Origin: an uncultured bacterium
GTDB taxonomy: Bacteria > Patescibacteriota > Minisyncoccia > Phycocordibacterales > CAIZLB01
DNA length: 24,479 nucleotides
Reading direction: 5' to 3'
Assembly: GCA_903864515.1 (NCBI GenBank)
Contig: CAIPFZ010000011.1
Span: 1-24,479, forward strand
The notes under the pieces: model-generated
What the model saw: only the letters and a program-made list of their open reading frames with translations
The model's database searches: none
What the model was told of the DNA's origin: nothing
Made by a program: the position numbers and the translations under genes
Part shown: positions 15,671 through 22,352 of the stretch, in pieces
Layout of the letters: every line of letters starts with the position of its first letter
Position numbering within the stretch: position 1 is the stretch's first letter

Positions 15671-15743
15671 GAAAATACAAATCCCCACTTTCGTGGGGTG
15701 TTGGAGTTTTGGGGATTGAACCCACAGCCATTCTCTAGGGCTG
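15671..15743 (-). repeat. 72-bp repeat T, copy 2, with terminator
   Basis: The second copy of repeat T, differing from 14956-15027 only near its left end. It supplies the last two codons, the stop and the terminator of the 168-aa gene. Between the copies, 15538-15670 holds no gene; ACCC/GGGT around 15566-15583 is a weak stem. Confidence 0.8.
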
Positions 15744-16241
15744 GGCAGAAGATTTTGTTGGAAAATCAAAGGTACTTTGGATGAAAGCTATAAAAACCTC
15801 ATCAGAGATGGTGGATTTAATTATACCAACTATCTCATCTCTTCGATCCTCGTTTCTGTTTGCGCTTCTGAATTTTAAGGGTTGGTATGTAAATAGTTCG
15901 ACTTTTGTTCGCTTTAACAATGCAACAATTATTTCACGTCTCAGACACTGGAAAGGTATGTTACGTATAGTGACATCTTCCCCGTGTCTTCCTGTGGTCA
16001 ATCGTATGTTGAGCATATCGCGAGAAGTGGTACCTAGAACTACTTTATTTTCTCCTTCTGGGTCATACGACAGCACCTCAAACGTGACTATGCTACCCTC
16101 TATTCTTGTAAAAGGAGAAGCAAGTGGTGATGTTGAAAATTCACCATTCAGGATAATAGAAGCAGCTAACCCGCATAAATTACTATCCTTAAAATCATCC
16201 TCAAGCTCGTTAGCTAGCCTCATAAGTTCGATCATGTTCAT
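15735..16241 (-). CDS. Unknown 168-aa protein, cassette gene 2
   Basis: A soluble 168-aa alpha/beta protein that I do not recognise. It starts with an amphipathic helix (MIELMRLANELEDDF), has strands in the middle (GSIVTFEVLSYDPEG, KVVLGTTSRDMLNIRL) and a helical C-terminal half ending FDFPTKSSAQP. I chose the ATG at 16241 because the frame upstream runs through the promoter; a GTG at 16313 is a possible longer start (192 aa). As in cassette gene 1, the last residues QP and the stop lie in repeat T. Promoter at 16324-16351. Confidence 0.65.
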   Translation of the reverse strand: MNMIELMRLANELEDDFKDSNLCGLAASIILNGEFSTSPLASPFTRIEGSIVTFEVLSYDPEGENKVVLGTTSRDMLNIRLTTGRHGEDVTIRNIPFQCLRREIIVALLKRTKVELFTYQPLKFRSANRNEDRRDEIVGIIKSTISDEVFIAFIQSTFDFPTKSSAQP

Positions 16242-16323
16242 TTTTGAAATGTGCAGAATCCGACTATCTGCTGTTGTTGAATTTTGTCGGATAAGTGAAA
16301 AAAGTGCATCCACTTGATATATT

Positions 16324-16351
16324 ATTGTACATAATAAGTATGTTTTGTCAA
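16324..16351 (-). promoter_or_regulatory. Promoter of cassette gene 2
   Basis: On the minus strand TTGACA (16346-16351) and TACAAT (16324-16329) with a 16-base spacer; the -35 region is similar to that of cassette gene 1. Confidence 0.6.
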
Positions 16352-16359
16352 GTAAAAAA

Positions 16360-16388
16360 ACAAAATAACCTTGCAAAACAAGGCTATT
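16360..16388. terminator. Bidirectional hairpin, AT-flanked
   Basis: CCTTG-caaaa-CAAGG flanked by AAAATA and TATTTT. It separates cassette gene 2 from the remnant at 16398-16504 and can act as a terminator in either direction. Confidence 0.5.
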
Positions 16389-16397
16389 TTATAATAG

Positions 16398-16504
16398 TGT
16401 AGATTGTATTTGAAAGTTTAAACCAACTACGTTCTTGGGTCTTTGAGGCCTCTGAGGCGATTGTGGCTGATAAACAGCTTAATAACAGCTATGTTTGTGG
16501 GTGA
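16398..16504 (+). pseudogene. 3'-terminal remnant of a lost gene, copy 1
   Basis: The last 31 codons (16412-16504, ending in TGA) match the remnant at 17694-17786 at protein level, with LRSWVFEASEAI and QLNNSYV in common. Many of the nucleotide differences are synonymous, so the ancestors were translated and selected. A TAG stands at 16401-16403 where the other copy has GAC, so this copy is dead. Each copy is followed directly by repeat R. I do not recognise the parent protein; an integrase or other mobile-element gene is a guess. Confidence 0.6.
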
Positions 16505-16538
16505 TATTCTGTTTTAGGTATCAAAATGGGGGAATTAA
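16504..16538 (+). repeat. Dispersed repeat R, copy 2
   Basis: The most diverged copy of repeat R, with GGTATCAAAATGGGGGAATT. It follows remnant copy 1 directly. The rest of the gap up to 16618 holds only the probable -10 element TATAGT (16595-16600) of the next gene. Confidence 0.65.
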
Positions 16539-16618
16539 ACTCACACTAGTAGGCTAAGATAATGATATTTTTAGGATAATCAACTTGTAAATTTTATAGT
16601 TTAGTTTAATCTTATAGT

Positions 16619-17392
16619 ATGAAAAATAAATTCATGATTTATCTAATAATCATTGTTGTCACCATTTTAATTATTTGTGGGGCATTTGTTTATTTAGGAA
16701 ACATTCTTGGTTGGAATAATAATGGAGATTATCAGAAAGATATGATGATAAAAAATTCTTTGTTAGAAAATAAAATTGCAGAGTTGGAAAATAAATTAAA
16801 AGATGATAATAAGGCCATGGAAAGGTCGACTTCATCTACGCCTAATATAAAAGTCACTACGAAATCTAATGTTAATACATCTGTAAATAAGAAAACAACA
16901 GTCGTGTCTCCTGTTGAAGATAAGCAAATAGTAAAACCATCTTATATAGAGGTTGTCCAGGATAACACTCCAAGCCTTGTCGTTGAAGAACCAAATTTAA
17001 TGCAAACAATATATCCTGGCTACGGAGGATATGAAATTCGCCTACGTGTCACCGCAAAAGGAGATGATTTTTACATCCCAATGACCACAACAGATTCAAC
17101 TAAAGGTCTGACTGGAATCTCTTATTCAATTAAAGGGGGGGAATTTAAGGGGATACAATCATCCAAAGTTAATTGCTCTACTTCCAAGAAAAATATTCCC
17201 TTTGAAGGCAATCAATACTGTTTTATAGCCAATGGAACCTCTCTTGATGTTACTGCGACAATTTGGTTGAATAATACAAGTTTTGGAAATTATTCAGTTC
17301 TATTTAATAAATTGGGGTACCTTAGAGAAAATGACAAAAGAATGCTTTACTATATTTTAAATAAAGAAACTGAAACTTTATACTTAAATTAA
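16619..17392 (+). CDS. Membrane-anchored protein with exported C-terminal domain, 257 aa
   Basis: A single hydrophobic segment (about 6-28) at the N-terminus anchors the protein or serves as an uncleaved signal. A short coiled coil follows (about 46-64, SLLENKIAELENKLKDD), then a Ser/Thr/Lys-rich low-complexity linker (about 68-125), then a beta-rich domain (about 127-257) with two cysteines (in VNCSTSK and QYCFIANG) that could form a disulphide. I do not recognise the domain; adhesion or envelope roles are typical for this layout, but unproven. The gene lies just left of the integrated element and so belongs to the host side. No Shine-Dalgarno is present. Confidence 0.72.
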   Translation: MKNKFMIYLIIIVVTILIICGAFVYLGNILGWNNNGDYQKDMMIKNSLLENKIAELENKLKDDNKAMERSTSSTPNIKVTTKSNVNTSVNKKTTVVSPVEDKQIVKPSYIEVVQDNTPSLVVEEPNLMQTIYPGYGGYEIRLRVTAKGDDFYIPMTTTDSTKGLTGISYSIKGGEFKGIQSSKVNCSTSKKNIPFEGNQYCFIANGTSLDVTATIWLNNTSFGNYSVLFNKLGYLRENDKRMLYYILNKETETLYLN

Positions 17393-17452
17393 TTTAATCA
17401 AAGTTCAGTTGCAATTCTCTGGCTGCGCTCGGCAGCATCCTACAAAAATCAA

Positions 17453-17470
17453 AACCGCCTTTCGGCGGTT
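17453..17470 (-). terminator. Probable original terminator of the tmRNA gene, displaced
   Basis: On the minus strand AACCGCC-GAAA-GGCGGTT is followed by TTGATTTTTG. It lies 6 bases after the encoded CCA end at 17477-17480 and fits as the tmRNA's own terminator, now separated from the tmRNA gene by 6.8 kb. On the plus strand it may also stop transcription of the 257-aa gene. Confidence 0.65.
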
Positions 17471-17476
17471 AGATTT

Positions 17477-17497
17477 TGGCGGAGATGGCGGGAATTG
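17477..17497 (-). other. attL: left end of the element with tmRNA 3' end and CCA
   Basis: The 17 bases 17481-17497 (GGAGATGGCGGGAATTG) are identical to 24269-24285 inside the tmRNA gene. To the left, on the minus strand, the sequence continues as a discriminator G followed by CCA, the expected encoded 3' end of a tmRNA. This marks it as the host side of the original attachment site. Confidence 0.75.
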
Positions 17498-17547
17498 GTC
17501 ACGTATAAAAATTGCTTCTCAATTTTTTGCGCGACCCCGGCTCCTTC

Positions 17548-17672
17548 GTTCTGCTTCGCCGTCTTGCAGACGGCTCACTGCAGAACTTCAGTCCGCCTTT
17601 CAATTCCCAGCTGATCTACCACTATTCAATAAAAATAAAACCACCTCACTTTCGTTCGGCGGTCCTATTTTT
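17548..17672 (+). other. Structured, apparently non-coding stretch at the left end of the element
   Basis: GTTCTGC/GCAGAAC encloses CCGTCT/AGACGG (about 17549-17587), followed by a TTTCAATTCCC segment that is inverted relative to the GGGAATTG of the att core, and by a decayed terminator with arms AATAAAAATA and TATTTTTATT (about 17626-17672). The open frame that crosses it (17409-17786) also crosses attL and so is not one gene. Possibly a recombinase-binding or regulatory region. Confidence 0.4.
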
Positions 17673-17679
17673 ATTGATG

Positions 17680-17786
17680 TGGACATTGTATCTGAAAGTT
17701 GGAACACATTGCGTTCTTGGGTTTTTGAAGCGTCTGAGGCGATTCTAGCGCAGGAACAGTTAAATAACAGTTATGTTTATAGGTGA
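17680..17786 (+). pseudogene. 3'-terminal remnant of a lost gene, copy 2
   Basis: The 31 codons 17694-17786 correspond to 16412-16504: same length, same stop position, protein-level agreement with many silent changes. Homology continues upstream for about 14 bases (GTGGACATTGTA versus GTGTAGATTGTA). Repeat R follows directly. This copy lies inside the integrated element, the other outside, so related genes ended next to repeat R in two different DNA contexts. Confidence 0.6.
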
Positions 17787-17823
17787 TATTTTGTATTTTA
17801 GGTATCACAATAGGGGAATTGAA
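17786..17823 (+). repeat. Dispersed repeat R, copy 3
   Basis: GGTATCACAATAGGGGAATTG ends this copy; the right end, read on the minus strand, gives TTCAATTCCCC as in a T-arm. It lies between remnant copy 2 and the stop of the minus-strand membrane-protein gene. Confidence 0.7.
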
Positions 17824-17830
17824 TATTAAA

Positions 17831-18262
17831 CTAGTTTGAATCTTGTTGTTTAAGATTGTAGACAGCTACTCCACCTGCGATTAACACGGCGATTGAGTGA
17901 ATTCCCATTTCGATAGGTCCCACAGAAACATTGGGTATAAAACTAAGGGAGAATAATATCATTGTTGATATTGTAAGTAATATAAGTAGAAAGATAGAAA
18001 TTGCAAATTGATAATAGGGCGCCATTAAAGTTCCTGCGTATATAAAGACATACCCTATAATTATACTACCTACAAGTTTATACCAAGAATCTAAAGAATA
18101 TGGATAAGCAGATATAAGGCTTATTATTGAAACAACTATGTTAAATGCAACAGAAGCTAGGATAGAGCCTATTATTGAGCTTGGTAAAAATAATAACCAC
18201 CGTAACCACTTAGGCCATTTGTATACAAAAGTTTTTTCTGCTATGTCTATAGAGTTATTCAT
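17831..18262 (-). CDS. Small integral membrane protein, 143 aa
   Basis: Four hydrophobic segments: about 20-50 (with LLFLPSSIIGSILASVAFNI), 62-80, 84-107 and 118-135. There are no charged residues that suggest transport and no family that I recognise. It is the only minus-strand cargo gene of the element and is divergent to the gene at 18400. A small hydrophobic protein on a mobile element might act in superinfection immunity or as a holin-like product, but nothing in the sequence shows this. Confidence 0.7.
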   Translation of the reverse strand: MNNSIDIAEKTFVYKWPKWLRWLLFLPSSIIGSILASVAFNIVVSIISLISAYPYSLDSWYKLVGSIIIGYVFIYAGTLMAPYYQFAISIFLLILLTISTMILFSLSFIPNVSVGPIEMGIHSIAVLIAGGVAVYNLKQQDSN

Positions 18263-18362
18263 GATTTAGATTATATCATGCTAGATTATGTAAGTGAATA
18301 ATAATACTATATTAATATAGCTAAATAGACAGAGTAAAATTAAATTGATAAAACCATTATGA

Positions 18363-18390
18363 TTGAATTATAAATAAAGAAGAGTATTAT
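18363..18390 (+). promoter_or_regulatory. Promoter of the 258-aa gene, nearly leaderless
   Basis: TTGAAT (18363-18368) and TATTAT (18385-18390) with a 16-base spacer; the start of transcription would fall within about 3 bases of the ATG at 18400. Confidence 0.5.
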
Positions 18391-18399
18391 AAATATATA

Positions 18400-19176
18400 A
18401 TGAAAAAACAATCATCAAGACAATTCGTTATGTTACTGGCCGTTTTTTTAGTGTTAGTCGCCATTTTTGTATTGTGGCTAAATCAATCAAACAAAAACAA
18501 AGAAGTAACTGACTTAAAAGGGCGGGTTGAGTTTAACAAAGAACAAATTGGCACTTCTTCGAATAAAATATCTAAAAAAGAAGCTATCGATAAAGTTTTA
18601 AATACACTTTATGCATTACACATGATTTCACTTGATGGCATTCCTGATTTGGATGGTGAAAATTTTGTAATAATGAATGAGTTACAAGAGTCTATGGATG
18701 ATTTGAAAAAGATGCAAAATTTAACTTATGAAATTAATTTATTGAGTAATTCAGATGATAAACTTATTTCTACGTCAGGCACTGTTCTAAGTGTAACGAC
18801 CATGTCTTTGGTTAATGCTTATAACAAATGGATACAATATCTCAGGGGGGTAGATATAAATACTATTAATGCGGCAGAATTTCAATATCAACTTGTTGAT
18901 TTTAGAACCAGTATTCACGATAGTTATCTTACTCTCGCTAAGAGTATGTATTTATTTCCAATGATTGTTGTGAATTTATCTGAAGATGGTAGTAAAAACA
19001 CCGTTGATGTTGATTTAAGAGATTACTTTTTAAAGGAAATTAGTCGTTTGTTTGACGATGCTTTTGCTGACGAGGATATCTTTTATAAAAAAACAAAAAA
19101 TAAATATGCTATTACTATGATTGTCCGAGGCTACAGAGACTTTTTAAATAACGATTCGAAAGAAAGTAGACAATAA
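18400..19176 (+). CDS. Membrane-anchored protein of unknown function, 258 aa
   Basis: One N-terminal hydrophobic segment (about 9-27) after a basic start, then a soluble, mostly helical part (about 55-258), presumably outside the membrane or in the periplasm-like space. No cysteines or known motifs. Helical segments with ELQESMDDLKKMQNL and LVDFRTSIHDSYLTLAKS suggest a helical bundle. Its stop overlaps the start of the next gene (TAATG), so the two are co-translated. I do not recognise the family. Confidence 0.75.
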   Translation: MKKQSSRQFVMLLAVFLVLVAIFVLWLNQSNKNKEVTDLKGRVEFNKEQIGTSSNKISKKEAIDKVLNTLYALHMISLDGIPDLDGENFVIMNELQESMDDLKKMQNLTYEINLLSNSDDKLISTSGTVLSVTTMSLVNAYNKWIQYLRGVDINTINAAEFQYQLVDFRTSIHDSYLTLAKSMYLFPMIVVNLSEDGSKNTVDVDLRDYFLKEISRLFDDAFADEDIFYKKTKNKYAITMIVRGYRDFLNNDSKESRQ

Positions 19177-19592
19177 TGACTATAGGAAGACCAAATATAA
19201 TTACAAAAGTAACACTCCAAAAACTCGAGGAAGTTTTTGCCTTGGGTGGAAGTGATAAAGAAGCTTGTTTTTATGCGGATATTTCACCATCTACTCTCTA
19301 TAATTATCAGATTGAAAATCCAGACTTTTTGGAGCGAAAAGAGCTGTTAAAAGAAAATCCCATACTGCTTGCTAGGAGAACGGTCGTTAGTGAATTAACA
19401 AAAAATTCATATATCGCTTTCAAATATTTAGAAAGAAAGAGGAGAGACGAGTTTGGCTTTGGTGGAGGAAACGGAACATTGCCGATACCTATTATTACAG
19501 GAATAAGGTCTGACGACGTTTGTAAAGAAAAAGCCGATAAGGCCATAAGTGCTTATCTTGAAGGTAATTCAAGGTTGGTTGAAAGATTATAG
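19176..19592 (+). CDS. HTH protein resembling phage terminase small subunits
   Basis: A 138-aa protein beginning MTIGRPNIITKVTLQKLEEVF, then ALGGSDKEACFYADISPSTL and YNYQIENPDF, a homeodomain-like helix-turn-helix (about 10-48) of the kind found in terminase small subunits, where it recognises DNA for packaging. The middle (LLKENPILLARRTVVSEL, then AFKYLERKRRDEFG) matches the rest of that pattern, in which the chain ends after KYLERK plus a short tail. No large terminase is present in the window, so packaging by a helper phage, or simple DNA binding, are both possible. It is translationally coupled to the membrane protein upstream. Confidence 0.7.
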   Translation: MTIGRPNIITKVTLQKLEEVFALGGSDKEACFYADISPSTLYNYQIENPDFLERKELLKENPILLARRTVVSELTKNSYIAFKYLERKRRDEFGFGGGNGTLPIPIITGIRSDDVCKEKADKAISAYLEGNSRLVERL

Positions 19593-19615
19593 AAATGGAG
19601 TAATATTAAGCTATT

Positions 19616-20314
19616 ATGAAAAAACATATTACAGGCTCTCTACTTGTTTTGCTATTGGGTTTATTGTTAGCTCCACAAGTAGCTTTAGCTTCATGGTGGA
19701 ATCCATTTAGTTGGGGTGTTTTTAACAAAAAAGAATCTAATACAGAAATATTTGAAACTCGCATAAAAGAACCAGAGATTAGACTTTCTACTTCCACAGA
19801 CGTGGTTGTTTCCACCTCTACCACATCATCCACATCAAGTCTTGTGGTTAAACAAAGTAAGAAAGAATTACAAAAGAAAGATACTTCTAAAGAAGTTCGT
19901 CTAAAAGCAGAATTAATTCAGAAAGCTAAGGTTGAACAAGAAGCGTTAATTGCTAAGCAAAAAGCGGATGAACAAAAAAGAATTGAAGCGATGAAAGCAG
20001 AAGAAGATAGAATTTCTAGAGAAAATGAATTAAGAGAACGACAAAATCTCGAAAGAGTAATAAGAGAGACAAAAGAGGCTCAGAATAAGATAGATTTACA
20101 AGAGCGACAAAAACAAGAAAAACTAAATTCAATCAATTTGAAGATAGCTAACCTAAATGCAAAATATGCAAAAGACTCATCTGATGCAAAATTAAATACT
20201 TCGGGAGGTTTTGGAGGTTCCATTAATGGAAAGTTAAATCAATTATATTCTACGTACGAAGATAACTATAATGCTTTAATGGCTGAGTATCAGTTAGTTA
20301 AGTACGATAATTAA
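19616..20314 (+). CDS. Secreted coiled-coil protein, 232 aa
   Basis: A signal peptide (about 1-26, hydrophobic core LLVLLLGLLLA, cleavage probably after ALA) is followed by SWWNPFSW, which often starts mature secreted proteins in this lineage, a Ser/Thr-rich linker (about 55-80) and a long charged coiled coil (about 85-190, rich in Lys, Glu, Gln and Arg). A Gly/Ser patch GGFGGS and a short tail with Tyr residues close the protein. A structural or surface role is likely, but no family is recognised. GGAG lies 15 bases before the ATG. Confidence 0.72.
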   Translation: MKKHITGSLLVLLLGLLLAPQVALASWWNPFSWGVFNKKESNTEIFETRIKEPEIRLSTSTDVVVSTSTTSSTSSLVVKQSKKELQKKDTSKEVRLKAELIQKAKVEQEALIAKQKADEQKRIEAMKAEEDRISRENELRERQNLERVIRETKEAQNKIDLQERQKQEKLNSINLKIANLNAKYAKDSSDAKLNTSGGFGGSINGKLNQLYSTYEDNYNALMAEYQLVKYDN

Positions 20315-20324
20315 ATAATTTACT

Positions 20325-20498
20325 ATGGAGAATATAAAAAAATATAAGCTTATAATTTTGATTACCCTCGTGTTTTTAGGAGGTTGTTTTTATTGGTTTG
20401 AGTTGAGACCGATTCAAATTAAAAAGGAGTGTGCCAAGGATTTTAAAGGTCTAAATTATTATAAAATTTGTTTGTTGAAAAACGGTTTAGATATATAA
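20325..20498 (+). CDS. Small membrane protein of 57 aa
   Basis: MENIKKYKLIILITLVFLGG is an N-terminal membrane anchor, followed by WFELRPIQIKKEC and YKICLLKNGL. Small proteins with one anchor, a W-x-E-x-RP-x-x-I-K-K-x-C segment and a second Cys before a final LKNGL-type tail are common and unassigned in Patescibacteria, as I recall. The two cysteines after the anchor could form a disulphide. It fits tightly between its neighbours (10 bases after one stop, 5 bases before the next ATG). Confidence 0.65.
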   Translation: MENIKKYKLIILITLVFLGGCFYWFELRPIQIKKECAKDFKGLNYYKICLLKNGLDI

Positions 20499-20503
20499 AA
20501 TAT

Positions 20504-20971
20504 ATGAATAAAGTATTAATCCTTATTACGGTAATGACTGTATGCGTAACCCCTTATAGCTTTGTAAGTGCGCATCCTGGGAGGACAGATAGCTCGGGTT
20601 GTCATACTTGTCGAACGAATTGTTCAAACTGGGGATTAAGTAGCGGTGAATATCATTGTCATAACGCAAAGGCTGTACCACAACCAGAAGCTCCAATTAA
20701 AAGCACCTATGGAGAAAATGGAACTGGGTTTACAAGTCCAGCACCTGAATATAAACAACAGTCCATTAAGACGCCATCGGTTGTAAATCAGTCTAAAAAT
20801 AAAATAAAAAGTTCTTTAAACGAAAGCTCTTCATTGCAAAAGAAAGTTATATCTACGACAACACAAATGGTAAGTACTACAATCACTTCACCCGTACTAA
20901 TCTCACCGCCGCTAGATTTTCAGAAGAATAAGGGTTATTGGTTTACAAGATTATTTAGTTGGTTAAAATAA
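20504..20971 (+). CDS. YHYH-domain secreted protein, 155 aa
   Basis: A signal peptide (about 1-23, ending in VSA) precedes HPGRTDSSGCHTCRTNC and GLSSGEYHCHN, the pattern of YHYH-domain proteins: four cysteines and several histidines that may bind a metal or form disulphides. This short module is frequent in exported bacterial proteins and its function is unknown. The rest (about 55-140) is a Ser/Thr/Lys-rich linker and the chain ends with a conserved-looking GYWFTRLFSWLK. I placed the start at the ATG at 20504 because an upstream TTG (20468) overlaps the previous gene and precedes the signal peptide. Confidence 0.8.
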   Translation: MNKVLILITVMTVCVTPYSFVSAHPGRTDSSGCHTCRTNCSNWGLSSGEYHCHNAKAVPQPEAPIKSTYGENGTGFTSPAPEYKQQSIKTPSVVNQSKNKIKSSLNESSSLQKKVISTTTQMVSTTITSPVLISPPLDFQKNKGYWFTRLFSWLK

Positions 20972-20975
20972 AAAC

Positions 20976-21155
20976 ATGAAAAAAATATTTAATTGGATAA
21001 AACCTAGGATAAGCAAACTAATACTGCTGTTGGCCGTACTTATCGTTTCAAGTACTATCTTGGGTCAACTTGTTGATTCATACGATGATTCAGTTTTTCC
21101 CGCTTCACTGGCATTAACTTACATATTCTATTATTTTTATGTCAGAAAAGAATAA
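20976..21155 (+). CDS. Small membrane protein of 59 aa
   Basis: The frame runs from ATG at 20976 to TAA at 21155 and has a hydrophobic segment at about 15-31 and a second, aromatic one at about 43-55 (FPASLALTYIFYYFY). It overlaps the next gene by 17 bases and starts 5 bases after the previous stop, which supports it as part of the plus-strand run. Function unknown. Confidence 0.55.
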   Translation: MKKIFNWIKPRISKLILLLAVLIVSSTILGQLVDSYDDSVFPASLALTYIFYYFYVRKE

Positions 21156-21399
21156 AAATATCTTTATTGTAGTTTTGATTATTATAATTCTTCTTTTCTG
21201 GAGTAATTTAAATAAGGTTAAAAATGAAAAGGAGATTTGTACTAGTTCGTTATATAGAGCCAACAATAGTCTTAATGACGCAAGGGATATTATTGATGAG
21301 GCGAACGACAATATTGAGAACGCAAGAGATGAGGCTTGGTCGAGTTATGAAGATATGGGTGATACTTTAGATAATTTAGAGACAGTAGATAACATATAG
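21139..21399 (+). CDS. Small anchored helical protein of 86 aa
   Basis: An N-terminal anchor (about 8-21, IFIVVLIIIILLFW) is followed by a long charged helix (about 22-80) with one cysteine and repeated Asn/Asp/Ala/Glu positions typical of a coiled coil. It resembles small spanin-like or envelope-spanning proteins in layout only; no sequence signature confirms that. Confidence 0.62.
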   Translation: MSEKNKNIFIVVLIIIILLFWSNLNKVKNEKEICTSSLYRANNSLNDARDIIDEANDNIENARDEAWSSYEDMGDTLDNLETVDNI

Positions 21400-21409
21400 T
21401 TTAATAATT

Positions 21410-22150
21410 ATGAAAAAAAACGACAAAGGAAGTAATCCAGCCTTATCGATGTGGCAGAAGGTAATTCTGGATGGCCGTATATTCAAACTAGCTGTAGAGT
21501 ATAGAAAAAAGTTGGGAATACCTGACTATGGTTTTAATTCCTTAGAAGAATCTGATTTGTGGATTGAAAATATAAAGGCTGAAGGAAGAGATAAGGAAAT
21601 AATAAAAGTTATAGATAATTTTATAGAAGAATCAGGAAAAATCGTTCCTTACCGTGGTGTATTAAAGGAGTCTGATTTTCGTTCTTTGATGATTGAAGTT
21701 TTCTATTCCAATGAAGTTTCGGATGAGGTTCTAGATAGGATGAAATATTCTGAAATGAAGGTTTTGATAATAAAAGACGGGGAAGACATCGGTCATGGAA
21801 AAGGGGATGTTTTAGATGGGGTGTATATAAGATTGGGAACATTTTCAACAATAGAAAGTATATTAAGTTTTGTAGCTTCTAAAAAAGCTTTGATTAGAAG
21901 TTGTTTAGGTTTGTATCGAAATATAAGAAATATATCGAAGCCAAAAAGAACAAAGGCCACCAATAATTTCAAAAGAGATAAAATGATTATTGATTTAGAT
22001 GATTATTCAAAAAGAGAGATTGAAGAGTATTTCGATATTAAGAGAAAGTATAAAGATGACGCCATTAGCGCTATGATGAAGGAAATGGGGTATAAGGGTA
22101 TTACGGGTTATGTGGTGAAATCAGTGCTTCATAGAAGAAAGCTAAAATAA
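21410..22150 (+). CDS. Unknown soluble 246-aa protein
   Basis: A soluble, charged protein. Helical in residues 1-75, a middle alpha/beta part (about 75-165) with SDFRSLMIEVFYSNEVSDEV and strand MKVLIIKDGE, then a basic linker (about 180-195, NFKRDKMIIDLDDYSKREI) and a C-terminal helical segment ending GYVVKSVLHRRKLK. The basic C-terminus could bind nucleic acid. I do not recognise the family. It starts 10 bases after the previous stop, without Shine-Dalgarno. Confidence 0.7.
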   Translation: MKKNDKGSNPALSMWQKVILDGRIFKLAVEYRKKLGIPDYGFNSLEESDLWIENIKAEGRDKEIIKVIDNFIEESGKIVPYRGVLKESDFRSLMIEVFYSNEVSDEVLDRMKYSEMKVLIIKDGEDIGHGKGDVLDGVYIRLGTFSTIESILSFVASKKALIRSCLGLYRNIRNISKPKRTKATNNFKRDKMIIDLDDYSKREIEEYFDIKRKYKDDAISAMMKEMGYKGITGYVVKSVLHRRKLK

Positions 22151-22270
22151 AAGGAATCAATATAAAGCAATAAAAGAGACAGATTAATAGGGTACACATT
22201 TGTATATTTATCCAGTGTTTATTTAATCCTATACTACGAACAGAATCGTAGTTCTTTTGTCTGTTTAATT

Positions 22271-22320
22271 GGTATCCATTATTAAAGCCTATTGGTAAAT
22301 TGGCGGGTCGTGTGGATACC
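22271..22320 (+). promoter_or_regulatory. Inverted repeat before the recombinase cassette
   Basis: GGTATCCA (22271-22278) and TGGATACC (22313-22320) form a perfect 8-bp inverted repeat with 34 bases between, 32 bases before the first small ORF of the recombinase cassette. It might be an operator or a regulatory RNA stem. A smaller stem, ACTACG/CGTAGT, lies near 22235-22254. Confidence 0.4.
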
Positions 22321-22352
22321 ACCTGTCAATTTAGTAGTAGGTTTTAGAATTT

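Noticed and set aside
15590..16317. Plus-strand ORFs of 64 and 178 codons
   Set aside because: The first crosses repeat T, the second is the exact shadow of the minus-strand 168-aa gene, which has a matching promoter and terminator.
17409..17786. A 125-codon plus-strand ORF
   Set aside because: It runs through the terminator, attL and several hairpins, so it is a composite; only its last 31 codons reflect a former gene.
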